Source of the DNA: Commensalibacter nepenthis
GTDB lineage: Bacteria; Pseudomonadota; Alphaproteobacteria; Acetobacterales; Acetobacteraceae
Assembly: GCF_029953305.1 (NCBI RefSeq)
Contig: NZ_JASBAN010000001.1
Span: 893,501 to 957,500 of the forward strand
Direction of reading: 5' to 3'
DNA length: 64,000 bases
Part shown: positions 40,680 through 49,700 of the stretch, piece after piece
How the letters are laid out: every line of letters starts with the position of its first letter
Position numbering within the stretch: position 1 is the stretch's first letter
Notes under the pieces: generated by a model
Databases searched by the model: none
The model's input: only the letters and a program-made list of their open reading frames with translations
What the model was told of the DNA's origin: nothing
Made by a program: the position numbers and the translations under genes

Positions 40680-40797
40680 ATGCCTCATCATCTATTTCTC
40701 GTAACACTATGCAATAATCTTTGACTAGCATTCATTTCATTTCCTCTCTAAGTATTAGTTTAAGTATAGTTGCATCAAATTTAGATTGGAAAAGACT

Positions 40798-41823
40798 ATG
40801 GATCAAATAAAAACAAACCCTTTGCTAAAGTCCACAGACACACCTCTTCATTCTATTTACTCCACCTTTCCATCAATCCAGTCTTCTATTGTTCCTGCAC
40901 ATACAATCTCTACACCGATTTCTTGCTCTGGTGTGGGATTACATTCCGGTAAATATATTAATCTTAGATTATTACCTGCACCCGCTGGAACAGGCATTAT
41001 TTTCCGCAGAACAGACCTTAATAACCATCCTATTCACGCACACTATAGCAATGTCATTGATACGACCCTAAGCACTGTGATTGCTTGCCCAAATAACCCT
41101 TCGATAAAAATCGCGACCATCGAGCATCTGATGGCGGCTTTATCTGGTAATCAAGTTGACAATGTTATTGTTGAATGTGATGGTTCTGAACTCCCTGTTT
41201 TGGATGGTTCTTCCTCTCATTTTAATGAATTAATAGAGCAAGCTGGTCGTCAAACTTTATTGGCTGTCATACCCAATATTAAAATTCTAAAAACAGTGCG
41301 TGTTGAAAAGAAAGATGCTTTTGCTGAATTAAACCCATCATTAAATCATGGTCTGTCTTTGAATTTATCCATTGATTTTCCTGCTGCTGCCATTGGCAAA
41401 CAAATCTTTAAAATGCAACTGACCCCTGAAAACTTCAAAGCTAAGTTAGCGCATTGCCGTACTTTTGTTTTGAAAAGTGAAATTGATACCCTGCACAAAA
41501 TGGGACTAGCCAAAGGTGGAAGTCTTGATAATGCAATTGTTGTTGAAAATGACACGATATTAAATCCCAACGGTTTACGTTGCGAGAACGAATTTGTAAA
41601 ACATAAAATGCTTGATGCTATTGGTGATTTGTCGTTAGCAAATGTTCGGATACATGGTGAATTTATTGGTCATAAATCCGGTCACAATTTAAATAATCTT
41701 TTGTTACGTAAATTAATGTCTAATAAAGATTCTTGGTGTTATTTACCCACCTCTGCCCGCTCCGTAACATCAGAGCCAACACGAATCTTTGCGTATCAAA
41801 ATCATCAAATACAAGAGGCTTAA
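40798..41823 (+). CDS. lpxC: UDP-3-O-acyl-GlcNAc deacetylase LpxC
   Basis: A 341-residue zinc enzyme that catalyses the committed step of lipid A synthesis, so the organism makes LPS. Motifs are ATIEHLMAAL (zinc His), VLDGSSSHF, KHKMLDAIGDLSL and the zinc/acid-base histidines in GHKSGHNLNN. It is about 30 residues longer than the common about 305, because of an N-terminal extension before TISTPISCSGVGLHSGK. The ATG at 40798 follows GGAAAAG; an in-frame TTG lies four codons earlier. Confidence 0.95.
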   Translation: MDQIKTNPLLKSTDTPLHSIYSTFPSIQSSIVPAHTISTPISCSGVGLHSGKYINLRLLPAPAGTGIIFRRTDLNNHPIHAHYSNVIDTTLSTVIACPNNPSIKIATIEHLMAALSGNQVDNVIVECDGSELPVLDGSSSHFNELIEQAGRQTLLAVIPNIKILKTVRVEKKDAFAELNPSLNHGLSLNLSIDFPAAAIGKQIFKMQLTPENFKAKLAHCRTFVLKSEIDTLHKMGLAKGGSLDNAIVVENDTILNPNGLRCENEFVKHKMLDAIGDLSLANVRIHGEFIGHKSGHNLNNLLLRKLMSNKDSWCYLPTSARSVTSEPTRIFAYQNHQIQEA

Positions 41824-41985
41824 AAACCTCACTTGAAATTAAAATGAAAATTTATCAAATAAAGTTCTTCAACTTCTCTAATGACATGATATAAAAATAT
41901 TTCGTTTATCAAGTATTGTGCCATTTTTATTAAAGCAGAAAGTTGTCAAACTGTGGTTACAGTGAATCCAAAAACACACTCAACT

Positions 41986-42867
41986 ATGTTGAAACATATA
42001 TCACGCGGTTTTTTTTCTGTCCTGCTTGTGACTAGCTTGGTCGCATGCGGCAGTGGTAGTGGTAGCAAAGGTGAGAAAAAAACACTAGAAACGAGCTCTT
42101 CCGAAGCGAATGTAAAGCAAGGAACAGCAGAGCAACTCTATAATAATGGTATAGATGCAATCAAAACAAAACATTACAAACTTGCAACAAAGCAGTTTGA
42201 ATTGTTACAAGAAAATTTCCCGTATTCTGGGTATGCTCCTAATGCACAATTAATGCAAGGGTATGCTTTTTACCTGCAAAATAAATATCCAGAAGCAGTT
42301 AAACAATTAGAAACCTTTTTACAACTACATCCCAATAGCCCTGACGCGCCCTATGCATTCTACTTGCGTGCATTATGCTATTACGAACGGATTTCAGACG
42401 TAACACGCGATCAACAAAGTACGTTAGAAGCCCTCAGCGCTTTGAATGACGTTGTTAATCGTTTTCCTGGCACTTCCTATGCACGTGACGCTCAGTTAAA
42501 AATTGACCTTTGTCGCGATCATTTGGCTGGTAAAGAAATGTTGGTCGGTCGTTTTTATGAACAGCAAAAGAATTATGAAGCTGCGATTACACGTTTTCAA
42601 CGTGTCATTTTGGACTATCAAACCACCAATCATGTTGCCGAAGCATTACATCGTTCTGTTGAAATTTATTTAAAACTTGGTCTAACAGATCAAGCACGTA
42701 AAACAGCCTCTATATTAGGATATAACTATCCCAATAGCACATGGTATCGTTATACCTATAATGATCTAAAAAAGTATAAATTAACTTCTAATCAAACTGA
42801 ACACCCAACGGCAAAAAATCCTGGTTTCTTCAGACGCACGTGGAATTCTTTCACATCTCTTTTTTAG
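41986..42867 (+). CDS. bamD: Outer-membrane assembly lipoprotein BamD
   Basis: A 293-residue lipoprotein of the BAM complex that inserts beta-barrel proteins. A signal peptide with lipobox LVAC is followed by a Gly/Ser linker and five TPR-like units (for example AEQLYNNGIDAIKTKHYKLA, and YPEAVKQLETFLQLHPNS). The tail FFRRTWNSFTSLF resembles other alphaproteobacterial BamD ends. Start is uncertain: ATG at 41986 gives a normal signal peptide; GTG at 41953 or 41962 would extend it. No clear ribosome site is seen at any of them. It sits between lpxC and recN, a common order. Confidence 0.9.
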   Translation: MLKHISRGFFSVLLVTSLVACGSGSGSKGEKKTLETSSSEANVKQGTAEQLYNNGIDAIKTKHYKLATKQFELLQENFPYSGYAPNAQLMQGYAFYLQNKYPEAVKQLETFLQLHPNSPDAPYAFYLRALCYYERISDVTRDQQSTLEALSALNDVVNRFPGTSYARDAQLKIDLCRDHLAGKEMLVGRFYEQQKNYEAAITRFQRVILDYQTTNHVAEALHRSVEIYLKLGLTDQARKTASILGYNYPNSTWYRYTYNDLKKYKLTSNQTEHPTAKNPGFFRRTWNSFTSLF

Positions 42868-42904
42868 TCAACGGCTATGTTTATAACTGCATCGTTTTCC
42901 CCTT

Positions 42905-44626
42905 ATGTTAACTCAACTCTCTATACGTAATGTTGTTTTAATTGAAAAACTCGATTTATTTTTTGATCGAGGATTAACTGTTTTCACTGGGGAAACAGGT
43001 GCAGGAAAATCAATTTTACTCGACAGTCTGGGTCTGGCATTGGGCGAGAGAGCCAGTGCTTCTTTAGTAAGGGTCGGAGCCAATCAAGCCACCGTGACAG
43101 CGTGCTTTGAAGTTCCCTCGTCACATCCGATTTACAAACAATTATCCGATCAAGGATTTGAACAATCTGATTTGGCGGATACTGCGTTGGTTATTCGCCG
43201 TATTATCGCATCTGATGGACGTTCACGTGCTTATATTAATGACCAACCTGTTGGACTTAGTTTTTTAAAAGAAATCGCACAAAATCTTGTCGAGATGCAA
43301 GGACAACATGAACAAGTTGGCTTGATGGACCCAAGAGGACATTTGTCAATCCTAGATAATTTTGGTGTTTCTAAACCTCTCTTACAAAAAACACAAATGC
43401 TTTATGCGAAATGGATAGAGGCAACGGCTAAACTTTCTGCACTCAGAGCAACTATTGAAGCCACTGCTCAAGAAGAAGAGTGGTTAAGAGAATCTGTCAA
43501 AGAACTCCAACAACTTGCACCCCAAGGAAATGAAGAATTAGATCTGATTGAAAAACGAAAGAATTTACAGCAAGACGAACGACGACAAGAGGCTTTAACC
43601 TCTGCGTTAACGATCCTTTCCCCTCAAGATCGCCGTGCGTTCCAACCTGCTCAAGCGTTACTCAATGCCAGTAAATCTCTACAAAAATTACTCCCTTCCA
43701 GTTTTGATGAACAAACTGCGTTAGGTTCAACCGATCAGGCTGTTCAAGAAGCATTAGAGGCTATAATTCGTGCAGAAGAAGCGTTGGGAGAAGCCGAGAA
43801 TATATTAAATCATATCATTAATGATATTCAACTTGATCCACAATTACTGGATGAAATTGAAGAACGTCTATTTACTCTACGTGCTGCGGGACGTAAATAC
43901 GGTGTCAATATTGATGAACTTTCCAATTTATTACAAGAATTTGAAATGCGTTTATTGAATCTTGACCTTGGGAATTATCAAATCCAAGAACTAGAACAAG
44001 AAGTTGCTACTTGTCGTGCAGCCTATGAGGATATTGCTGAAAAATTATCAGCTGATCGACAAAAAATTGCAAAAAAACTCGAAACAACCATTACACAAGA
44101 ATTGACCCCATTAAAACTTGATCGTGCGCAATTTTTTGTATCGATTACGCCATTGTCAAGTGAGGCTTGGAATCAAACAGGCAAAGATCAAGTGCAATTC
44201 TTAATTGCTGCTAACCCTGGTGTTCCAGCTGCCCCACTAAATAAAGCAGCATCAGGTGGTGAATTATCCCGTTTATTATTGGCATTAAAAGTCGTTTTAA
44301 GCCAACAATCTACTTTATCTGCGTTAGTTTTCGATGAAATCGATTCTGGTGTTGGCGGATCAACGGCCTCTGCCATTGGGGATCGTTTACATCGTGTCGC
44401 ACAAAATTTACAAGTTTTTGTAGTCACACATAGCCCACAGGTTGCAGCCAGTGGTGATGTGCAATTAAAAATTAGCAAAACCATTGAAAAGGGCATTACG
44501 TTAACCCATACCAAACAATTAAGTACTGAAGAACGGCGCGAAGAAATTGCCCGCATGTTGGCGGGAAATCACGTTACTGACGCAGCTCGAGCCGCGGCTG
44601 ATAGTTTATTACACAGATCAAATTAA
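42905..44626 (+). CDS. recN: DNA repair protein RecN
   Basis: A 573-residue SMC-like ATPase for double-strand break repair. The P-loop is TGETGAGKSILLDSLG near residue 32. A Q-loop segment (VEMQGQHEQ) and two long coiled-coil arms fill the middle. The signature SGGELSRLLLALKVVL, Walker B ALVFDEIDSGVGG and the switch HSPQVAA lie at the C-terminus. The ligA ATG shares one base with its stop codon. Confidence 0.96.
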   Translation: MLTQLSIRNVVLIEKLDLFFDRGLTVFTGETGAGKSILLDSLGLALGERASASLVRVGANQATVTACFEVPSSHPIYKQLSDQGFEQSDLADTALVIRRIIASDGRSRAYINDQPVGLSFLKEIAQNLVEMQGQHEQVGLMDPRGHLSILDNFGVSKPLLQKTQMLYAKWIEATAKLSALRATIEATAQEEEWLRESVKELQQLAPQGNEELDLIEKRKNLQQDERRQEALTSALTILSPQDRRAFQPAQALLNASKSLQKLLPSSFDEQTALGSTDQAVQEALEAIIRAEEALGEAENILNHIINDIQLDPQLLDEIEERLFTLRAAGRKYGVNIDELSNLLQEFEMRLLNLDLGNYQIQELEQEVATCRAAYEDIAEKLSADRQKIAKKLETTITQELTPLKLDRAQFFVSITPLSSEAWNQTGKDQVQFLIAANPGVPAAPLNKAASGGELSRLLLALKVVLSQQSTLSALVFDEIDSGVGGSTASAIGDRLHRVAQNLQVFVVTHSPQVAASGDVQLKISKTIEKGITLTHTKQLSTEERREEIARMLAGNHVTDAARAAADSLLHRSN

Positions 44627-46737
44627 TGAATTCTTTTCAAACACCATTTATTACCATTACTCCGCAAGATCTTACGCTTCCTCAAGCAAAAGAAGAGCTC
44701 TCTGCATTAGCTGAATATCTGCATCAATGTGACGATGCGTATTATAATCAAGATAACCCTGTCGCTGATGATGCAACTTACGATCAACTTCGTCGCAGAC
44801 ATAAAGAAATCGAAGCGTATTTTCCAGAGCTGATCGAACAAAATAGCCCCAGCCAAACCGTTGGCAGCCAACTTACAAGCGGGCTAAAGAAAATCAAACA
44901 TCGTGTCGCAATGCTTTCTTTGGACAACGTGTTTGATAGTGAAGAATTTCAGGATTTTATTAATCGCATTCAACGATATTTAGACCTAAAAAAAAATGAT
45001 TTAAGCCAGTTAACCTTTGTTGCAGAACCTAAGATTGATGGGCTTTCGATTAATTTAACCTATGAAAAAGGGATTTTAACCCAAGCAAGCACACGCGGAG
45101 ATGGAACCGTTGGAGAAGATGTCACCGCAAATATCAAAACCATTGCTTCTTTGCCACAAAAACTGTCAGGAAATATTCCATATCTGATGGAGATTCGTGG
45201 CGAGGTCTATATTTCAAAAGAAAATTTCCTCAAGCTCAACCAAGAGCAAGAACAAGCAAATAAACGTCTATTTGCTAATCCAAGGAATGCAGCCGCTGGC
45301 TCTTTACGTCAACTTGATCCAGAAATTACACGCACACGTCCTTTATCTCTTTTTGTATATGCTCAAGGCTATTCCAACGCCCCTATTGCAAACACACATG
45401 ATCTTTTCCTAAAGCAACTAGAAACATGGGGATTTGAGGTTAATCCTTTATATCAAATTGTAAAAAATGCTGATGAGGCAGAGGCGTTTCAACAAGAATT
45501 AATGACAAAACGTTCTGAACTGCCATATGATATTGATGGTATTGTTTACAAAGTCAACAACATCAACTTCCAGGAACGTCTTGGCTTTATCGGACGCTCC
45601 CCTCGTTGGGCAACAGCATGGAAGTTCCCAGCGGAACAAGCCATTACACGCTTAAAGAAAATTGATATTCAAGTTGGCAGGACTGGCGCATTAACGCCTG
45701 TCGCTTTGCTGGAACCCATTAATGTTGGTGGGGTGATTGTTACGCGTGCCACTTTACATAATGAAGATGAAATTATCCGCAAAGATGTTCGTGAAAATGA
45801 CCTTGTCATTTTACAACGTGCAGGCGACGTGATCCCTCAAATTGTTTCTGTTGATCCATCAACTTTAGAAGCCCCACGCTCTGAACCCTATCAATTTCCA
45901 ACCCATTGTCCCGTTTGTGGTGCGAATGCTGAAAAACCTGCTAATGAAGTCGTGCGTCGTTGCACAGGTGGATTAACCTGTAATGCGCAAATCGAAGAGC
46001 GCCTTATTCATTTTTGTTCCAAGGATGCGTTTGATATTGAAGGCATGGGGAGCAAAACTGTTTCTGAATTCTTCCATAAAGGAATTATCCATCAGCCTGC
46101 TGATATTTTCCATCTACAAGATCATCAAGATACAATCCTACATTCCGAAGGATGGGCAGAGCTTTCAGTTAAAAACCTTTTAAGTTCTATTGAAAATAAA
46201 AGAACAATTTCATTAGATCGCTTTATCTATGCCTTGGGTATTCGTCGTATAGGTATTGCAACGGCTAAAATTTTAGCCAAACATTATACTTCTTTTTCCA
46301 ATTGGCAAGACCAAATGTTGGCAGCTCAAACCATTGGATCTGATGAGCGTTTGACCTTAGGCTCTATCGAAGGCATTGGTCCAGCCATTGCCGATGAATT
46401 GGTTGCTTTTTTTACTGAAGACCATAACCAAAAAACGTTAAGTGATTTGGCTGAAGTATTAACTATCCAAGATGTTGAAACAACACAAGAAGGCGTTTTA
46501 GTTGGTAAAATATTGGTTTTTACAGGCACTTTATCCACCATGACCCGATCCGAAGCCAAAGATATCGCCGAACGACTAGGCGCAAAAGTCACAAGCTCGG
46601 TTTCTGCTAAAACAGATTATGTTGTTGAAGGTGTTGATGGTGGTAGCAAAGCAAAGAAAGCCAAAGAACTGGGCATCAAGTGCCTAGATGAAAAAGAATG
46701 GCGGGAACTTATTGGCTATTCAATATCTGATGCATAA
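44626..46737 (+). CDS. ligA: NAD-dependent DNA ligase LigA
   Basis: A 703-residue replicative DNA ligase. The adenylation lysine is in EPKIDGLS. An NAD-binding Ia domain (DDATYDQLRRRH) precedes it, and the OB fold (KKIDIQVGRTGALTPVA) follows. The four-cysteine zinc finger spans CPVCGANAEKP to CNAQ. Helix-hairpin-helix repeats come next, and a C-terminal BRCT domain (KILVFTGTLSTMTRSEA). Length and order are normal. It begins within the recN stop. Confidence 0.97.
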   Translation: MNSFQTPFITITPQDLTLPQAKEELSALAEYLHQCDDAYYNQDNPVADDATYDQLRRRHKEIEAYFPELIEQNSPSQTVGSQLTSGLKKIKHRVAMLSLDNVFDSEEFQDFINRIQRYLDLKKNDLSQLTFVAEPKIDGLSINLTYEKGILTQASTRGDGTVGEDVTANIKTIASLPQKLSGNIPYLMEIRGEVYISKENFLKLNQEQEQANKRLFANPRNAAAGSLRQLDPEITRTRPLSLFVYAQGYSNAPIANTHDLFLKQLETWGFEVNPLYQIVKNADEAEAFQQELMTKRSELPYDIDGIVYKVNNINFQERLGFIGRSPRWATAWKFPAEQAITRLKKIDIQVGRTGALTPVALLEPINVGGVIVTRATLHNEDEIIRKDVRENDLVILQRAGDVIPQIVSVDPSTLEAPRSEPYQFPTHCPVCGANAEKPANEVVRRCTGGLTCNAQIEERLIHFCSKDAFDIEGMGSKTVSEFFHKGIIHQPADIFHLQDHQDTILHSEGWAELSVKNLLSSIENKRTISLDRFIYALGIRRIGIATAKILAKHYTSFSNWQDQMLAAQTIGSDERLTLGSIEGIGPAIADELVAFFTEDHNQKTLSDLAEVLTIQDVETTQEGVLVGKILVFTGTLSTMTRSEAKDIAERLGAKVTSSVSAKTDYVVEGVDGGSKAKKAKELGIKCLDEKEWRELIGYSISDA

Positions 46738-47057
46738 TATTAAAAAAGCCTATTACAAAATAGGAATGACCTTATTGAAGGAACTTTTTACTATATATTA
46801 TTGAGAATAGAATATTTAACATTGCTTTATTAGAGAATTTAATTCCTGATGCCGCATATTATTTTAACATCAATCAAACAGACTTAGAAATTAAAACATT
46901 ATTAGTTTGGATTATTAAAAAATTAATCAATGTTTTATTTCCTACCATGATAAAAACGATCTCTTCATCATCAAAAATCATACAGAACAAATAAAAACCT
47001 TATAGAAAACTATACTACAACTAACAATGAACGAATTAGTAGCAATATAAAAAATAT
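46738..47057. other. 320-base gap after ligA; possible coding relic
   Basis: The gap contains a plus-strand open stretch (about 46779-46994, no ATG start) that translates into a plausible helical sequence with LENLIPDAAYYFNINQTDLE and then a hydrophobic part. It is read as a weak candidate for a decayed gene. A 6-bp inverted repeat (46749-46764) lies near the ligA end. No RNA gene or strong terminator is seen. Confidence 0.25.
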
Positions 47058-47552
47058 TTAAGGAGAGATATTTAATGGCACTGCATTTAATATTTTATAA
47101 TTTTTACAAGCAGCTCGAAACCCTTGTGAACATGCTTGTTTCTCATATTCTTTTGCCTTAATTTTATCTTGGTGAACACCTTGACCTCGTTCATAGAATA
47201 ATCCAAGCATTGCTTGTGCTGGCGCATACTGTTGATCGGCTGCTTTTATGTAATATTCTGCAGCTTTTGTATAATCTTTAGGAAAATATTGCCCAAATTG
47301 ATACATAGTTCCAATACGGTATTGAGCAGGCGCATAACCCATATTGGCTGCCTGACCATATAATTCTGCAGCCCTGCGCTCGTTTTGGGGAATATTATTA
47401 TTTGCTAAATAATATTGATCTCCTAAATAAAAAATAATCTGAGGAATTATCGTTTTTTCTACTTGTGAAAACCAGCTTTCCGCAGCAAAACTTTTTTGCG
47501 GCACACAAAAACAAATAATAGAATATAATAAAATACATTTTAATTTCTTCAT
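47058..47552 (-). CDS. Secreted Sel1-repeat protein
   Basis: A 164-residue protein with a cleavable signal peptide (MKKLKCILLYSIICFCVPQK, Ala-X-Ala-like end at SFAAES) and at least two to three Sel1-like repeats (RAAELYGQAANMGYAPAQYR, then AAEYYIKAADQQYAPAQAML). Such solenoids bind protein partners in the envelope. The start at 47552 is chosen because GGAG lies upstream and a signal peptide follows; the open frame extends further to 47621. The function is not known from the sequence. It lies 103 bases downstream of a GT4 enzyme on the same strand. Confidence 0.85.
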   Translation of the reverse strand: MKKLKCILLYSIICFCVPQKSFAAESWFSQVEKTIIPQIIFYLGDQYYLANNNIPQNERRAAELYGQAANMGYAPAQYRIGTMYQFGQYFPKDYTKAAEYYIKAADQQYAPAQAMLGLFYERGQGVHQDKIKAKEYEKQACSQGFRAACKNYKILNAVPLNISP

Positions 47553-47655
47553 ATTTTCATAAACTCCATTATCAAACACATGTAATGAAAGTATATTATT
47601 TACACTTTTATATTCAATCAAAGATTATAACATCTATACGATTTAAACATCTCAT

Positions 47656-48771
47656 TTAATCACCATTATCCCTATTAAATGATGGTAAAATCTCGGTTTC
47701 AATCCGATTTAGAATCACTTTTCCTGCATCTTGAAAGGCTTTTTTACTATAACGAGATTGAATATAAGCACGTGCATTTGTAGCATATTCATTCGTTTTA
47801 ACAGGGTTATAAAAATATTCAACAATAGCTTCCCCCAATGCCTCGGGTGAGTTTTCTTCTAATAATGTGCCAATTGGATTATTTTTAACACAAAAACGCA
47901 TTTCGCCAACAGGAGTAGAAATCACAGGAAGACCCGCTGCCAACGCTTCGTGTAATGCGATACACATCCCCTCAAATGTCGATATTTGCGTATATAAATG
48001 TAATGTTTTTAAATAATCCATCACATTCGTATAAAATCCAACCAACTCTACATTGGTTAATTGCAACTCTTGAATGAGATTAAGTAATCTTTGTTTTTCT
48101 CCCCCTGCCCCAGCGATCGAGAAACGAATACGTTTACCAATTTCAGGGTAAGTTTTATTAATATAATCAATAGAGTGAACCATCACGTCAAAATTCTTAA
48201 CAGGATGTAACCGCCCCATGCTGCCAATACGAAAAATACCATTGCCATCCCATACGGGCATTTCAGGTAAATTTTCTGGCACTTTAAACAAAGGCCATGT
48301 CATAATACGATCCGCAGTTACACCCATATTCGTCCTTAAGAAATCAGCAACCCCATCAGAGTCTGCAACCCATAACTGACTATATTTTTGCAAAAAACGA
48401 ACCGCAGACGCTTTATGGGCCATTATATTGGCGCTATGCTTCCAACTGACCACTGGAATATTGCATAATTTTCCAACAATTTGACCGTCCATTGCCCCAC
48501 GCGCTAACGAAGTCCAGATTACGTCTGGAGGGAATTTTTTTACTATTTTCAATAAATTATAGGTTGATTTTAATCGATGATCGCCATTCAATGACATTAA
48601 TTGATAAGGAATATTACGATCTTCGAGTAACGCTGCTGTTTCCATATCACGAGGTAAACACGCCAACACTTTGAACTCATGACCTTGACTTATAAAAAAA
48701 TCGGCTAGATCAGGCAGAACAAATTCAGCGCCACCGCCCTCCAAACTACTGATTACGTAATAAATTTTCAC
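47656..48771 (-). CDS. Family 4 glycosyltransferase
   Basis: A 371-residue GT-B fold retaining glycosyltransferase. The N-terminal Rossmann half begins with VISSLEGGGAEFVLPDLADF. The nucleotide-sugar binding C-terminal half holds GRLHPVKNFDVMV and the E-x7-E motif in EGMCIALHEALAAGLPVIST. No membrane segments, so the enzyme is cytoplasmic and probably builds an LPS or exopolysaccharide chain. It starts with GTG at 48771, with no obvious ribosome site. The gap upstream (48772-49700) carries no gene that would pair with it. Confidence 0.85.
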   Translation of the reverse strand: MKIYYVISSLEGGGAEFVLPDLADFFISQGHEFKVLACLPRDMETAALLEDRNIPYQLMSLNGDHRLKSTYNLLKIVKKFPPDVIWTSLARGAMDGQIVGKLCNIPVVSWKHSANIMAHKASAVRFLQKYSQLWVADSDGVADFLRTNMGVTADRIMTWPLFKVPENLPEMPVWDGNGIFRIGSMGRLHPVKNFDVMVHSIDYINKTYPEIGKRIRFSIAGAGGEKQRLLNLIQELQLTNVELVGFYTNVMDYLKTLHLYTQISTFEGMCIALHEALAAGLPVISTPVGEMRFCVKNNPIGTLLEENSPEALGEAIVEYFYNPVKTNEYATNARAYIQSRYSKKAFQDAGKVILNRIETEILPSFNRDNGD

Positions 48772-49700
48772 AAAAAGTATTAACCTTTAATCGACAGTGA
48801 TCGTATGACTTGTCATATAAACAAAATATAGCAATTTACAAGCCACTAATCTTTCAATCTCTGATTATTGAATAACTTCAACCCCTGTTCGAACATACTA
48901 AAATATGAATAACATCGAACCAATCTAACTTACAGATACATGGTAGCCTAATAACTTAAAAAGTTGTTATGCGATATCTTTAAATGAACAATTCCTAGTA
49001 ACGGAACACCATAAGATCAAGTTGGGGGCACATTCATTGATCCAACCCGACAATATTTTATTTTTCTATTTCTAATGTAGTTGCCCTCACAAAAAGTCTG
49101 CAATAAATCGCTCATACTTAATTTCCTGCGTAAAAATCTCAAAATTATTAAGGTAAATTGACCATAAGTTTATATCTATATTTTATCGCCCCACTTTTAC
49201 TTGGTTATCCACATGCCTTTGTAATATGTAAACATAATAAGTGGCAGTAGATTATATTTAATTATTAAAAACGTCATTATCATCAATGAACTGAGCTAAA
49301 ATCAGAAAATGCCTCTATTTTCAAGATGAAATATTAATCTTATCATTAGAAAGACTTTAGCAGCGATCTGTATTGAATATGTCATTTCGTGAATATGAGA
49401 TAGTCATATACTAACGTATGAATATTATGTGTTTCATTCATTATATAGAATCGTAAAATAACATCATGAAAAAAGATTTTATATAAATTTTGTTTCTCAT
49501 AAATCAAAAAATTAATGAGTTATTAATAATTTAGAAATTTTACTTGGTCGTCAAACATTGCGTTCACCTCCTTACTTTCACGTGAAATATTTGTATTCCA
49601 TCAATATTCTCTGTTAATCATAAATTGTTTATTTTGAACATCCCTATACCAATGGTAAGCTAATTTTAGTTTAAATAACTATAATTAAAGGAATTCCTAA
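48772..49700. other. 929-base AT-rich intergenic region
   Basis: No protein gene of normal size is seen on either strand. It holds one exact DnaA-box consensus TTATCCACA at 49205-49213, a 12-bp palindrome TTTCACGTGAAA at 49576-49587, and a minus-strand 11-codon ORF with a consensus ribosome site. A plus-strand promoter for the aldehyde dehydrogenase operon must lie near its right end. Confidence 0.6.
49523..49558 (-). CDS. Possible 11-residue leader peptide or gene relic
   Basis: Minus-strand ATG at 49558 is preceded by AAGGAGGTGA (complement at 49564-49573), a near-perfect Shine-Dalgarno at the right distance. The ORF encodes MFDDQVKFLNY and stops at 49523-49525. A 12-bp palindrome lies just upstream (49576-49587). 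Such a strong ribosome site on a very short ORF suggests a regulatory leader peptide or the 5' stub of a lost gene. No downstream minus-strand gene is close (next is the GT4 gene, over 750 bases away). Confidence 0.3.
   Translation of the reverse strand: MFDDQVKFLNY

Noticed and set aside
49205..49213. DnaA box TTATCCACA as a replication origin
   Set aside because: Only one exact copy was seen in the AT-rich gap, and no origin-linked genes (dnaA, gidA, parAB, hemE) are near. A lone box can occur by chance.
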